Shown here: piece after piece, positions 8,445 through 17,579 of the stretch | Position numbering within the stretch: the stretch's first letter is position 1 | Layout of the letters: the number at the start of each line of letters is the position of its first letter | The notes under the pieces: model-generated | Database searches by the model: none | Told to the model about the DNA's origin: nothing | What the model saw: only the letters and a program-made list of their open reading frames with translations | From: Paenibacillus sp. 453mf | GTDB taxonomy: Bacteria > Bacillota > Bacilli > Paenibacillales > Paenibacillaceae | Length of the DNA: 64,000 nucleotides | NCBI RefSeq assembly: GCF_900116105.1 | Contig: NZ_FPAC01000004.1 | Span: 33,108-97,107 of the forward strand | Reading direction: 5' to 3' | Made by a program: the position numbers and the translations under genes

Positions 8445-9230
8445 TTAATCGGCTACGATCCAATGGACATCCTCTTCAGTTAATTTGCTCTCCCAGGCCG
8501 CAGGAGGCGGCACATCGCTGACTACCATGTCCACTTCTCTGAAGTCTGCAAATTTATAGAAATGAGAGGTTCCAATCTTGGTGTGATCCGCCAGCACAAT
8601 GGTTTGTTTCGCCTGCTTCATGAAGGTTCGAGCCAGCAGCCCTCTGTCATCCTCATAGCTCGTGATTCCGGTATCTAGCTGAAGACCGTCCGCGACCACA
8701 AACGCTTTGTCGACATGGAAACCGGACATGAACTCTACGGCAAGTGTTCCAGATGCACGATAATGCTTGGAATTAATTCTCCCGCCGATAAGCACAATTT
8801 CTCCGTCAAACGCACCTTTATTCTTATAATTAATTAACAAGTTCAAGGTATAGATTGAAGACACCAGTATTGTAAGATGCTTTTTAAGGATGAGTGAATC
8901 GATCATCTGCAGTGTTGTCGTTCCTTCGTCAATAACAACGATATCGTGGTTCTGTACCAGAGAAGCTGCGGTCCTGCCGATCCGCTTCTTCTCTTCTGCC
9001 TGAAGCACTTCACGTTTGCCGTAAGCTGGCTCTTCCCGTTCAACATTGAGTTTGACAGCGCCGCCGTACACTCTCTTCAGCTTGTTCTCATTCTCCAGTT
9101 CTTCGAGGTATCTGCGAATGGTTTCCGAAGAGACATCCAGTGCCCTTACCAGCTCAGGCGTTCTGACCTTGCCCTGCAGCTGGAGCATATCTAATATAGT
9201 CTGCTTCCGTTCCTCTCCAGCGAGTGACAT
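8445..9230 (-). CDS. DeoR-family transcriptional regulator, probable regulator of phosphonate use
   Basis: A 261-residue DeoR regulator. Residues 1-58 form the winged helix-turn-helix (RKQTILDMLQLQGKVRTPEL then a recognition helix SSETIRRYLEELE). Residues 75-235 are the DeoR sensor fold with the conserved DEGTT (about 103-107) and the glycine-rich IGGRI that bind a phosphorylated or small-molecule ligand. It lies 52 bases after phnW on the same strand, so it probably controls the phosphonate genes. Inverted repeats at 8311-8333 and 11685-11707 are candidate binding sites. The more familiar regulators of phnWX loci are GntR or LysR types, so a DeoR partner is noteworthy. Confidence 0.9.
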   Translation of the reverse strand: MSLAGEERKQTILDMLQLQGKVRTPELVRALDVSSETIRRYLEELENENKLKRVYGGAVKLNVEREEPAYGKREVLQAEEKKRIGRTAASLVQNHDIVVIDEGTTTLQMIDSLILKKHLTILVSSIYTLNLLINYKNKGAFDGEIVLIGGRINSKHYRASGTLAVEFMSGFHVDKAFVVADGLQLDTGITSYEDDRGLLARTFMKQAKQTIVLADHTKIGTSHFYKFADFREVDMVVSDVPPPAAWESKLTEEDVHWIVAD

Positions 9231-9282
9231 TTACTCATTCTCCTTTGTATTCGTTCTTTATATATCCAGGTCTTATTGCAGC

Positions 9283-10413
9283 TTACTTATCCCCATTTGC
9301 AGCCGTTATCCGTTTCACAATGCCGATCAGCTCTTTAATATCAGAAGCATGCACATCCCCGATCGTTCCAATACGGAACGTAGGCACGCTTGTCAGCTTG
9401 CCCGGATATAGAACAAAACCTTCTTCCTTCAACCGACTGTAAAATGCGGAGAACGAGAAGCCAGCCTCCGGGTACCGGAACGAGGTAATAATCGGAGAAT
9501 GCCATTCGGCCGGCAGTAATGTAGAGAAACCCGCTTCCTTCATTCCCTTAACCAGCTCCTGCTGATTTTGATTGTATCTATTGTAGCGTGCATTTACACC
9601 GCCCTCTTCCTCAAGCTCGATTAATGCCTGATCAAAAGCCCGAACGACATGGGTCGGAGATGTATAACGCCATTTCCCGTTCATTCGTTCCATGATATCC
9701 CATTGATCATACAAGTCAAGGGACAGTGAGCGTGCGTTGCCTTTACAAGCGGTCAGACAGCTGATTCGAGCAAGTACAAATCCGAAGCCGGGAACGCCCT
9801 GAATGCATTTGTTACTGCTGCTGATCAAATAATCAATTCCTAGCTCATGCATGTCCAGCGGAACCCCGCCAAAGCTGCTCATGGCATCCACGATTAGTGA
9901 TTTGCCTTGGCGTCGTACCGCCTCACTTAGCTCATGGAGTGGATTCAGTACCCCCGTAGTTGTCTCGCAATGGACGATAGCCGCATGAGTAATGGAAGGA
10001 TCCTTCATCAGTGCCTCCTCAAAAACAGCCGGGCTGATCGCTTCTCTCTCATCAAAACGGACAGCCGTCACCGGAATGCCAAGCACCTTCGCCATTTCCA
10101 CCATGCGTTCTCCATATGCTCCGTTTACCGCCACCACAAGCTTTCCTCCCTGCCTCGGCAGAGCTGTGCCAAGCACCGCTTCAACACTGAAGCTGCCGCT
10201 TCCTTGCATAAGCACAGCGGTATATTCTTCTGTGTGCCCAGGTGCAGCCAGCCGAACCAGCCTGTGTCTAATGGAGTTTACCAGCGTATTATATTCATCG
10301 TCCCAGGTGCACCAATCCTTTAGCATCGCCTGCTTGACGGTGTCCGTCGTGGTCAAGGGTCCGGGAGTCAGCAGCAGATACGGATTACTGCTTGTCTTTT
10401 TTACTGTTAGCAT
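9283..10413 (-). CDS. phnW: 2-aminoethylphosphonate--pyruvate transaminase
   Basis: A 376-residue class V aminotransferase that moves the amino group of 2-aminoethylphosphonate to pyruvate, giving phosphonoacetaldehyde and alanine. It starts with the family's [10 protein letters not shown] (about 13-22). VDAMSSFGG holds the PLP-ring aspartate (Asp176) and [13 protein letters not shown] the Schiff-base lysine (Lys202). Length is normal (about 370). Its start overlaps the end of phnX by seven bases, so product channelling to PhnX and coupled translation are likely. A DeoR regulator follows. Confidence 0.96.
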   Translation of the reverse strand: MLTVKKTSSNPYLLLTPGPLTTTDTVKQAMLKDWCTWDDEYNTLVNSIRHRLVRLAAPGHTEEYTAVLMQGSGSFSVEAVLGTALPRQGGKLVVAVNGAYGERMVEMAKVLGIPVTAVRFDEREAISPAVFEEALMKDPSITHAAIVHCETTTGVLNPLHELSEAVRRQGKSLIVDAMSSFGGVPLDMHELGIDYLISSSNKCIQGVPGFGFVLARISCLTACKGNARSLSLDLYDQWDIMERMNGKWRYTSPTHVVRAFDQALIELEEEGGVNARYNRYNQNQQELVKGMKEAGFSTLLPAEWHSPIITSFRYPEAGFSFSAFYSRLKEEGFVLYPGKLTSVPTFRIGTIGDVHASDIKELIGIVKRITAANGDK

Positions 10414-11207
10414 GGAAGCTCTCCGTTCACCATACGAAGATTAATATCTTCAATGACCTGATCCAGCTCGCCGATCTCGGAGATAACGTAGTGCGCACCA
10501 GCCTTTTTCAATTGTTCAGCAATTTCGTCAAATCTCTTCTGCTTCTCTCCCTCAGGCAGTTTGCGGACTTCCTCTTCAGTAAGCCCCAGCTCATTACCTC
10601 CGAATACAACACCCACTGCCCATACTCCAGCATTTCGTCCTTCTCTCATGTCTGCTTCTGTATCCCCGCATTTAACAATATCCTTCATCTGAATCGTACC
10701 CAGTGCTTCTGCATTTCGGAAGATCATCCAAGGATAAGGTCTGCCTGCTGCCGTCTCATCCGGCGCAATGACACTGTCCGGCTTATAACCATGCTTCGCC
10801 GCTTCAGGAACGATGACATCAAGCATTGCACGTGTATACCCCGTCGTTGTACCGATCGTTATGCCTTTTGCATGCAGTCGATCGGCCATTGCTACAGCAC
10901 CCGGGACTGGAACAGCGAATTGATCGAGCAGTGAGAACAGCATAGGCTCAAAGGCTTCATACATCGTAAGGACATCCTGTACGTTCGGCAGACGTCCATA
11001 CCTTTCCTGCCACGCTGCTGAGACTCCTTGATCTTCACAAATATCGCGAAGATGATCGATCTTCATCCGTCCCATCGGCTTACGAATGACCTCCGAGCTT
11101 ACCGCAATGCCGTGTTCGTCAAACAATCTCCGGAATGCCTCTACGGGAGCAAAGCTCCCGTAATCCACCATCGTACCTGCCCAATCCAAAATTACTGTTC
11201 TAATCAT
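10407..11207 (-). CDS. phnX: phosphonoacetaldehyde hydrolase (phosphonatase)
   Basis: A 266-residue HAD enzyme that splits phosphonoacetaldehyde into acetaldehyde and phosphate, releasing the phosphonate phosphorus. Motif [11 protein letters not shown] (Asp8, with Ala in place of the usual second Asp, as is typical of PhnX) is at the N-terminus. PMGRMKIDH holds Lys49, the equivalent of the Schiff-base Lys53 of B. cereus Phn[12 protein letters not shown] is the metal-binding motif IV. The AGGTAATAAC before the ATG is a moderate ribosome binding site. It precedes phnW and follows a collapsed transporter gene by 127 bases. Confidence 0.96.
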   Translation of the reverse strand: MIRTVILDWAGTMVDYGSFAPVEAFRRLFDEHGIAVSSEVIRKPMGRMKIDHLRDICEDQGVSAAWQERYGRLPNVQDVLTMYEAFEPMLFSLLDQFAVPVPGAVAMADRLHAKGITIGTTTGYTRAMLDVIVPEAAKHGYKPDSVIAPDETAAGRPYPWMIFRNAEALGTIQMKDIVKCGDTEADMREGRNAGVWAVGVVFGGNELGLTEEEVRKLPEGEKQKRFDEIAEQLKKAGAHYVISEIGELDQVIEDINLRMVNGELPC

Positions 11208-11334
11208 GTTATTACCTCCGTTATTTTATATTTATGATTGCTTCATCGTTTAATAATGCTTCAGGATTTTGCCTAATTTTAATTGGATGTTCTTTCAAAA
11301 ACTTATGCCAAATCCTCGGATGTCTCGGTTGTAC

Positions 11335-11595
11335 TTATCTCTTTTGCCACGCAGCGGTTTTGCGGCGAAGCCTTGCGGTAAGTACCTCGTATCCTCCTCG
11401 TACTGCTAAATTCAGCATGACGATCAGCACGGACATCGCTGCTGCCTGCGCGGTATCACGGCCGCATCCGCTGGGACCCAGAAGACATGTGAACTTCCCC
11501 TTCGGTATAGTGACATTGATATGTTGTAGTGCAGTATAGGTTCCAAACGACTTACTAATGCTGTCAATGACCAAGCCCCCATTGTTCATATGCAT
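11335..11595 (-). pseudogene. deletion chimera: phosphonate ABC transporter ATPase start fused to permease end
   Basis: The 86-residue frame has two unrelated halves. Residues 1-45 are the start of an ABC ATPase (LVIDSISKSFGTYTALQHIN then LLGPSGCG), reaching only the P-loop, whose lysine and threonine are lost (GPSGCGRD). Residues 46-86 are the tail of an ABC permease: a hydrophobic TAQAAAMSVLIVMLNLAVRG helix and a basic end LRRKTAAWQKR. The joint is in frame. A deletion from the P-loop of the ATPase into the last helix of a downstream permease explains it; the ATPase-permease-permease-phnX-phnW order is common for 2-aminoethylphosphonate loci. The product cannot transport anything. Confidence 0.8.
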
Positions 11596-11669
11596 TCTCC
11601 TAACTTTCTGTGAATTGCCTGCTAACGTAACAGCCTTGCCTTAGCTGTAACTACAGTCTACGGAACCAT

Positions 11670-11707
11670 TGTTAACAGAGTGTCAAACACACGTTAATTA
11701 TGTGTTT
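11670..11707. promoter_or_regulatory. candidate DeoR operator upstream of the phn operon, copy 2
   Basis: AAACACA-N9-TGTGTTT at 11685-11707 with GTTAAC at 11671-11676. On the minus strand the right arm runs into TTGACA, so a bound repressor would cover the -35 region of the operon that begins at 11595. A closely similar block lies at 8296-8333. Confidence 0.6.
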
Positions 11708-11743
11708 TTGATTGTTTTTAGTTTGTTTTGGCTAGAAACACAC

Positions 11744-11790
11744 AAAAAAAGCTGTTGCTAAACACCTTTATAGGTGCAAGAACAGCTTTT
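11744..11790 (-). terminator. terminator of the MerR regulator gene
   Basis: AAAAGCTGTT (11747-11756) pairs with AACAGCTTTT (11781-11790) around an inner CACCT-TTAT-AGGTG hairpin; TTTTTTT follows on the minus strand. Confidence 0.85.
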
Positions 11791-11836
11791 CTTCCTGGTA
11801 TTTCGATATCTGAGTTACTCCAATCCCCGTCTTCTA

Positions 11837-12601
11837 TTACTTTAAGCCATCACAGTATATGATCATTGCTTCTCTTAGGAAGGCAGCGTACCCTGGAGTT
11901 CTTCCTTTCTCTATATTCTTGGTAAATCTCGAATCCTCCACGTACAGATCGGCCAGACCACGGAAGATTTCGGGTGTACAGTCGTAGTAATTATTCGTAA
12001 TTTCCTGACGAAGCTCAGCAACTCCCTCCTGCACCTGTGCATCTGCAGGCCCAAGGTCCATAGCTCCTTCGATCTTGTCGTTAATCTCTTTGTTTCTGGC
12101 GTGGATTCTCGCCCAGTCCTGCTCCGTATAGGCATCAGTTTTACGCTCGGTTTGCGTAACGATTTCTTCCCCGTACTTCTCCTTCGCTTCCTGTGAATAC
12201 TTCGCCTTGTGTTCCTCAATAGATTTCATATCAAATCCGTTAAACATCTCTTCCTTCGACATCGGAACTCCCCCATTCTCCTCTTGTAATGTTCGATCGA
12301 CGGTATCGATTAATTCTTCGAGCCGTCTCTTCTGCTCCATGAGCAGCTCTTTGTGCGCCGCAAGCGCCCCTCTTCGGTCAAAATCCGGTCGGTCCAGAAT
12401 CGGCCCAATCTCCTGCAGAGTGAACCCGATCTCGCGGAAAAACAGTACCTGCTGCAGCCGTTTCAGATTGTCGTCTGAATACAGCCGGTGACCGGACTCG
12501 GTGACTTCGTCCGGCTTGACCAGTCCAATCTCGTCATAGTGATGCAGCGTTCGGATCGTGACTCCCGTGAATTTCGCTACTTCCTTCACTTTATACAGCA
12601 T
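11837..12601 (-). CDS. MerR-family regulator with TipAS effector domain
   Basis: A 254-residue protein. Residues 1-70 are the MerR winged helix (YKVKEVAKFTGVTIRTLHHY, then GLVKPDEVTESGHRLYSDDN). A dimerisation coiled coil spans about 75-115. Residues 118-252 match the TipAS antibiotic-recognition fold seen in TipA and B. subtilis Mta-like proteins (acidic helices, KYGEEIV, NNYYDCTPEIFRGLADLYVEDSRF in two parts). Such regulators activate drug-efflux or stress genes by untwisting a promoter with a long spacer. AGGGAGG precedes the ATG. It is transcribed divergently from the GH16 gene, 321 bases away; whether it controls that gene is unknown. Confidence 0.92.
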   Translation of the reverse strand: MLYKVKEVAKFTGVTIRTLHHYDEIGLVKPDEVTESGHRLYSDDNLKRLQQVLFFREIGFTLQEIGPILDRPDFDRRGALAAHKELLMEQKRRLEELIDTVDRTLQEENGGVPMSKEEMFNGFDMKSIEEHKAKYSQEAKEKYGEEIVTQTERKTDAYTEQDWARIHARNKEINDKIEGAMDLGPADAQVQEGVAELRQEITNNYYDCTPEIFRGLADLYVEDSRFTKNIEKGRTPGYAAFLREAMIIYCDGLK

Positions 12602-12855
12602 TCCTTCACCTCCCTGAACTGATCATAATCCATCACGTAACGTTAGTTTCAAGCGTTCATTTAGGCGTTTCATTTTAGCGCTCCATTTTTGGCTGCCCAT
12701 TTTTGGCTCTCTCACTCTGGTTGCTGACACAAAAGTCGTTCGTCATCGAAAAATTCCACTTGGGGACTTAATAAAACCGAAAAAGTGAGACCAAAACCAA
12801 AAAATGCGACCTGTTCATCTCCGAATGTTATTAGATAAAATAAAGTCGCCCCCAT

Positions 12856-12872
12856 TTGGAAGCGTTTACCAA
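12856..12872 (+). promoter_or_regulatory. candidate cre (CcpA) site upstream of the glucanase
   Basis: TTGGAAGCGTTTACCAA is a near-perfect palindrome close to the cre consensus (TGWAANCGNTNWCA with one or two departures). It lies 51 bases before the GH16 start codon, downstream of an AT-rich TTAGATAAAATA that could be a -10 region, so CcpA binding would repress. The rest of the 321-base divergent spacer (12602-12922) shows only a doubled CCATTTTTGGCT at about 12678-12710 and a doubled TTCCACT(T)GGGGA, both unexplained. Confidence 0.6.
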
Positions 12873-12922
12873 AACGAACGATTTCCACTGGGGAGCATCT
12901 ACTCTATTGAGGGAGGTTATTT

Positions 12923-15307
12923 ATGAAGCATCGTCATGCTACGGGAAAAAGTATCTTGCACGCCGCGTTCAGCTTGTTCTTAACCGCAATTCTGGTCACT
13001 ACCTTCAGTCTGCTGCCCGCTTCCAATGTTCAAGCCGCTGAAGAAGCAGCTCCTTCCATCACCTCAATGACCTATTTCTCTGCCGCCGACGGCCCTGTTA
13101 TTACCAAATCGGGCGTTGGGCAGGCCAGCTATGGTTTTGTCATGCCGGTGTTTAACGGAGGCTCTGTCACATGGAATGATGTTGCTCATGATTTGGGGGT
13201 TAAGGTAAAGGTCAATGGAAGCTGGGTTGATATCGATAGTATCGACAGCTTTACTTACAACCAAAACTGGGGGCACTGGAGCGATGGCGGCTTTAACGGC
13301 TATTGGTTCACCCTCTCCTCTACAACGGAGCTTCAGCTGTACTCCAAGACAACCGGAGCTACACTAGAATACACACTCGTATTCAATAACATTAACAAAA
13401 CAACGATCACAGCAATGACCCCCACACAAGGACCGCAAATTACAGCGGGATATACAGGCGGTGCAGGCTTCACCTATCCTACATTTAATAATGATCCAGC
13501 CGTAACCTACGAAGCCGTAGCGGAAGATCTAAAGGTGTATGTCAAGCCTGTCAATGACACAGAATGGATTGATATTGACAACAATGCAGCCAGCGGCTGG
13601 ATCTATGATCAGAACTTTGGTCAATTTACCGATGGCGGCGGCGGCTTCTGGTTCAATGTAACGGAGTCGATCAACGTCAAATTAGAGTCCAAAACGTCGG
13701 CAGCTAACGTTATTTACACCATTACTTTTAATGAACCCGTAAGAAATTCCTATGTGATCACACCGTATGAAGGAACGACATTTACAGCAGATGAGAGGGG
13801 CGCCATTGGCCTCCCTCTTCCCAGGATCGATGGGGGAGCTGCTGTAGGAACTGAGCTCGGTAATTTTGTATACCAGATTAACGTTGGAGGCGTGTGGATA
13901 GATCTGGATCAATCCAGTCAGAGCGGATTTACCTACTCCTCCAGTGGATATAACAACATGTCCGATGCCAATCAGTGGGGCTACTGGGCGGATCATATCT
14001 ATGGCCTTTGGTTCCAGCCTATCCAGGAGGATATGCAGATTCGAATCGGCTATCCGCTGAATGGTCAGAAAGGCGGCAGTATCGGAAATAATTACGTCGT
14101 CTATACCTTCATTGGCAACCCGGATGCCCCGCGGCCAGACGTAACGGATCAGGAGGATATTATGATCGGAACGCCAGGCAATCCTGACATTCAAGGCATG
14201 AATCTCATTTGGCAGGATGAATTTAATGGATCCACACTCGACACAAGCAAGTGGAGCTATGAAACAGGATATTATTTAAACGATGACCCGAACACCTGGG
14301 GCTGGGGTAACTCCGAGCTGCAGCATTACACGAATAGTACACAGAATGTCTTTTTACAAGATGGAAATTTAACGATCAAAGCCATGAACGAGCCAAAATC
14401 CTTCCCACAAGACCCAAGTCGGTATGCACAATACTCGTCTGGTAAGATTAATACAAAGGATAAGTTCTCTCTCGAATATGGCAGAGTGGATTTCCGTGCG
14501 AAGCTGCCGACGGGAAATGGCCTATGGCCAGCCTTGTGGATGCTTCCAGAGAACAGTCCTTATGGTGTATGGGCATCATCTGGTGAAATTGATGTTATGG
14601 AAGCCAGAGGACGCTTGCCGGGCTCAACCAGCGGTGCCGTACACTTTGGCGGACAATGGCCAGCCAACCGACATCTCTCTGGAGAGTATCACTTCCCGGA
14701 AGGGCAAACCTTCGCAAATGATTATCACGTGTATTCTGTCGTATGGGAAGAAGATAATATTAAATGGTATGTGGACGGGAAGTTCTTCTTCAAAGTGACG
14801 AGAGAGCAGTGGTACTCCACTGCTGCGCCGGACAATCCGAATGCGCCATTTGATCAGCCGTTCTACCTCATTATGAATCTAGCGGTTGGCGGAAGCTTTG
14901 ACGGTGGACAGACTCCGAACCCTGGGGATATTCCTGCCACGATGCAGGTAGATTATGTCCGTGTCTATAAAGAAGGCAACTCGAATCCTGATCCTACCGA
15001 ACCTACCGAGCCTGAACCTGTCTCTGTTGTTGGAGATGAGGTCAAGGGTCTGAAAATAATTGGAGATGATTTGCAGTTCTATGTAAATGGCGCAACTTTC
15101 GCCGATTTGCACTATAAAGTTAATAACGGAGGGCAATTGAACGTTGCTATGAACTCAACAGGCAGCGGCAATTTCACCTACAATGTAAATAACCTGCAGC
15201 AGGGAGATACCGTTGAATACTTTTTCACCTATAATCCTGGTGGAGGAGCGTTAGATACGCCTTGGCTCACCTACATCCATGGCGTTACCGAGGGTGTACC
15301 CGAATGA
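12923..15307 (+). CDS. secreted GH16 beta-glucanase with three N-terminal repeats and a CBM56
   Basis: A 794-residue secreted enzyme. Signal peptide 1-38 ends in VQA-A. Three related modules follow (about 45-154, 159-270, 276-397), each with a W(V/I)D(I/L)D strand, an aromatic F.Y.....G pattern and a GxWF strand; they look like carbohydrate-binding or adhesion modules but I cannot name them. The GH16 domain spans about 424-684 with the catalytic motif GEIDVME at 554-560 (Glu555 nucleophile, Asp557, Glu560 acid/base). A PTEPTEPEP linker leads to a C-terminal CBM56-like beta-1,3-glucan-binding domain (about 703-788). This makes a laminarinase or lichenase likely. GAGGGAGG precedes the ATG. Confidence 0.94.
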   Translation: MKHRHATGKSILHAAFSLFLTAILVTTFSLLPASNVQAAEEAAPSITSMTYFSAADGPVITKSGVGQASYGFVMPVFNGGSVTWNDVAHDLGVKVKVNGSWVDIDSIDSFTYNQNWGHWSDGGFNGYWFTLSSTTELQLYSKTTGATLEYTLVFNNINKTTITAMTPTQGPQITAGYTGGAGFTYPTFNNDPAVTYEAVAEDLKVYVKPVNDTEWIDIDNNAASGWIYDQNFGQFTDGGGGFWFNVTESINVKLESKTSAANVIYTITFNEPVRNSYVITPYEGTTFTADERGAIGLPLPRIDGGAAVGTELGNFVYQINVGGVWIDLDQSSQSGFTYSSSGYNNMSDANQWGYWADHIYGLWFQPIQEDMQIRIGYPLNGQKGGSIGNNYVVYTFIGNPDAPRPDVTDQEDIMIGTPGNPDIQGMNLIWQDEFNGSTLDTSKWSYETGYYLNDDPNTWGWGNSELQHYTNSTQNVFLQDGNLTIKAMNEPKSFPQDPSRYAQYSSGKINTKDKFSLEYGRVDFRAKLPTGNGLWPALWMLPENSPYGVWASSGEIDVMEARGRLPGSTSGAVHFGGQWPANRHLSGEYHFPEGQTFANDYHVYSVVWEEDNIKWYVDGKFFFKVTREQWYSTAAPDNPNAPFDQPFYLIMNLAVGGSFDGGQTPNPGDIPATMQVDYVRVYKEGNSNPDPTEPTEPEPVSVVGDEVKGLKIIGDDLQFYVNGATFADLHYKVNNGGQLNVAMNSTGSGNFTYNVNNLQQGDTVEYFFTYNPGGGALDTPWLTYIHGVTEGVPE

Positions 15308-15386
15308 TATAACGGGATTCTAAGCAGGTGCGGTATCCATCAGCGTCATAGTCATTCATGTCAAAGCAGCTCTATAGCTCAAGAGA

Positions 15387-15419
15387 AAGAAGCAGGCACA
15401 GCACAATTGCCTGCTTCTT
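15387..15419. terminator. terminator between the glucanase and the acetyltransferase
   Basis: AAGAAGCAGGCA / TGCCTGCTTCTT, a perfect 12-pair stem with a 9-base loop, about 80 bases after the GH16 stop. The following CTTGGTTG is T-poor. It may serve both convergent genes. Confidence 0.75.
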
Positions 15420-15477
15420 CTTGGTTGTATTTTCTCTCAGTAACCAACCTCTATTTTGTTAATTAAATGACTTTGAC

Positions 15478-15999
15478 TCATCTATGAATGCCGTATACTT
15501 CCCTGTACAGCTGTTCCTTATACGAATGAAACTCCGTTTCTGTCAATCGCTGAGGATAGCTCATAATGCATAAGGGCAGCTCCGGCTGACCTTCCCGCAG
15601 CGGCGGCTGTACATACTTGTGATCCCCAAGCTGAAAACCGAGCCGCTCATAGAACCCGATTCTTCTTCGCTTCAGCTCATCTTCGGGAGGCTCGACTTCT
15701 AGAATGACCGGCAGTGCCGATTCCTTCATGAATTGTTCCATTAACTGTCTTCCTCTTCCTCCGCCTCGAATGACCGGAGAAACGGCAATATGCTCGACGA
15801 ATCGAAAGCTCTCAAATTCCCAGCCCGCGAGAAAAGCAATTACTTTCCCGTGCTCATCCTCTTGTGTCAGGAGCCGATAGTACGGATTAGACAATAACAT
15901 CTTCTGCCCTTCATAGCTGCGATACTCAATAACCGGGAAAGAATCCTTCATGATGCTATATATCTGATCAAATGTTTCTAGTTGAACCAATTCTTTCAC
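15478..15999 (-). CDS. GNAT-family N-acetyltransferase
   Basis: A 173-residue acetyltransferase. The acetyl-CoA binding motif A is HIAVSPVIRGGGRGRQLM (about residues 69-86, RxxGxG/A pattern), followed by IGFYERLGF (about 124-132), the usual motif B end. The substrate is unknown. The first codon is a GTG lying almost on top of AAGGAA; the TTG three codons later (15990) has better spacing to the same site and may be the true start. It is a single gene, converging on the glucanase. Confidence 0.88.
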   Translation of the reverse strand: MKELVQLETFDQIYSIMKDSFPVIEYRSYEGQKMLLSNPYYRLLTQEDEHGKVIAFLAGWEFESFRFVEHIAVSPVIRGGGRGRQLMEQFMKESALPVILEVEPPEDELKRRRIGFYERLGFQLGDHKYVQPPLREGQPELPLCIMSYPQRLTETEFHSYKEQLYREVYGIHR

Positions 16000-16168
16000 T
16001 TCCTTATATCACAATCTGCTAGATGCTGCTTTCAACCACAATGCTGCCTTTTCCAGTCTAGCACTGCACCTCAAGGATATTCAAACCACAGCTCACTCTG
16101 ATTGCAATAACGCCCCGTCATGTACCTTCTATCTTATCCAACTCTTCCCATAATGATGTGGACACAAA

Positions 16169-16202
16169 GGAAAAGCCCAGGCCTTCTGGCCTGGACTTTT
16201 CC
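16169..16202 (-). terminator. terminator of the small protein gene at 16283-16450
   Basis: On the minus strand GGAAAAGTCCAGGCC-AGAA-GGCCTGGGCTTTTCC pairs over all 15 positions with one G-U wobble; CTTTTCCTTTG closes it. The spacer between the acetyltransferase and this hairpin (16000-16168) holds nothing recognisable. Confidence 0.8.
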
Positions 16203-16282
16203 CTCCATGTGAAGTGACTGTCAGATGATGAGTGACTGTCAAGCAAATATGCCTGCTGATTAGTGACTGGGTGTGTGATAGC

Positions 16283-16450
16283 CTATTTCAAATCTACGCG
16301 CGGTACTTTTTTGCCTCCATGTGACGATCGCGAGCTTCTCATCATATTGGAGACTGACGTAAACAGCTTGTCCCTCGCTTTTTTATTCCTCATCAAGTAA
16401 GTGACACCAGCGCCAACGGCTGTCATTATAATTCCTCTTTTTTTAGACAT
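16283..16450 (-). CDS. small basic membrane-associated protein (55 residues)
   Basis: An ATG at 16450 follows AGAGGAGGAAG by eight bases, an excellent start. The product begins MSKKRGIIMTAVGAGVTYLM, a hydrophobic segment (about 6-20), and continues with a strongly basic tail (RNKKARDKLF, SSRSSHGGKK). Small proteins of this pattern occur widely in Bacilli (DUF3918-like); the assignment is tentative. A strong hairpin closes the transcript. It seems to be a real gene because start, site, length and terminator all agree. Confidence 0.7.
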   Translation of the reverse strand: MSKKRGIIMTAVGAGVTYLMRNKKARDKLFTSVSNMMRSSRSSHGGKKVPRVDLK

Positions 16451-16566
16451 GTGTAACTTCCTCCTCTTAGGATATATTTCATCGTGTCTTGCTTGAAATT
16501 TACCCTTTGCGGGGAAAACGAAACGCTAACGCTGACGATTAGAATGATTTACACTATAAAATTGCT

Positions 16567-17061
16567 CTAATTTACGTCTGCTGAGGATACGGATGTCTGT
16601 GATTTCAGAATGGTATATTTCTGATCTTCCTTGAACTGTTCCCACGCTGTATCATACACCACTTCCACATCAGGATGGGCTGTGAAATAATCCTCTCTCA
16701 CTTCAAACCTCACTTCATAAATGCTTGTCTCTTCATTGCTGCTGGCGATGCTAACCTTGGGCTCAGTGAACACTTCATCCGCCTCATCAGGCATTACAAA
16801 CTGAACCTGATAATCCGGATTATTTGTAACTTCCGCAGTGATTCGAACTTCGCGGCCAGATTCATTATAATGAGAAGATTTCATTTGCATCTGATCTTGC
16901 TCTGGTATCTCTTCAGGTTCGGAAGAATCCGCTTCATCCAAGAGATAATAGACTTTATCTAATTCAGGTGCAATTTCTTCAACCGCAGCAGGCTGTGAGC
17001 AGCCTGCTGCCAGCAAGCCTGTTAATATGGCTGGCAGTATCTGTTTAGTTAGTCGATTCAT
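16567..17061 (-). CDS. hypothetical lipoprotein
   Basis: A 164-residue protein with a lipoprotein signal: basic start, hydrophobic core and lipobox LAAGC with Cys21, so it should be anchored to the outer face of the membrane. The mature part is acidic and beta-rich (a stretch of EEIPEQDQ, then alternating strands). No family recognised. GGAG lies 12 bases before the ATG, a rather long gap. It is the last of a loose run of small genes on this strand. Confidence 0.75.
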   Translation of the reverse strand: MNRLTKQILPAILTGLLAAGCSQPAAVEEIAPELDKVYYLLDEADSSEPEEIPEQDQMQMKSSHYNESGREVRITAEVTNNPDYQVQFVMPDEADEVFTEPKVSIASSNEETSIYEVRFEVREDYFTAHPDVEVVYDTAWEQFKEDQKYTILKSQTSVSSADVN

Positions 17062-17149
17062 AATTAAAAATACTCCAATTCTGAATAAGTGTTGAATGCT
17101 GAATGAATCTATTCAGTTCGTTCGCAGTCCTTGTAATTGAAAATACTGA

Positions 17150-17383
17150 TTATCCACCCTCTTTGTCCCGATCTGACTTAATTGCTTGATTAGCCGTCGC
17201 TGCTTTGGCTTCGGCATCCAAATCCCGGACCGTCTTTGTCAGCCGGGTTATGGAGTTATCCAGCTTATCTAAACGCGTTCCAATCGTGCTCAGTATATAC
17301 CGGAGTAAAATGACACAAACCGCCATGGGAAAACCGATGTTCGTCACCAAGTAAATGATTTCTTCCAGATTGATTAATTCCAT
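17150..17383 (-). CDS. YvrJ-like small membrane protein
   Basis: A 77-residue protein with one membrane helix (about 10-33, IGFPMAVCVILLRYIL) followed by an amphipathic helix with heptad spacing (RLDKLDNSITRLTKTV). The GFP(M/I)xV helix plus coiled-coil tail is the pattern of the YvrJ family, related in shape to phage holin-like proteins. Function unknown. GGGAGGG precedes the ATG. No phage genes surround it. Confidence 0.7.
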   Translation of the reverse strand: MELINLEEIIYLVTNIGFPMAVCVILLRYILSTIGTRLDKLDNSITRLTKTVRDLDAEAKAATANQAIKSDRDKEGG

Positions 17384-17487
17384 TGTAAATCCCTCCCTTA
17401 TATATGGAAAGGTAATGGAATCGTCCTTTTTACAACTATTAACAGCGATTTCTTGAATTCCCGGTCTTAGATAAACTTTATGTAACG

Positions 17488-17519
17488 CAAAAGAACCGCC
17501 CGGAGCTTCTGCCGGACGG
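17488..17519 (-). terminator. terminator of the 51-residue protein gene
   Basis: On the minus strand CCGTCCGG-CAGAAGCT-CCGGGCGG pairs over 8 positions with one G-U, then TTCTTTTG. Confidence 0.75.
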
Positions 17520-17579
17520 CCTAACGCATACTGTTCTGAAGTTTAAATCATCTATATCCTGTTATGTTTGATGCTTGCT

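Noticed and set aside
17150..17383. Phage holin and prophage remnant
   Set aside because: The protein resembles YvrJ-type small membrane proteins and no other phage gene is nearby.
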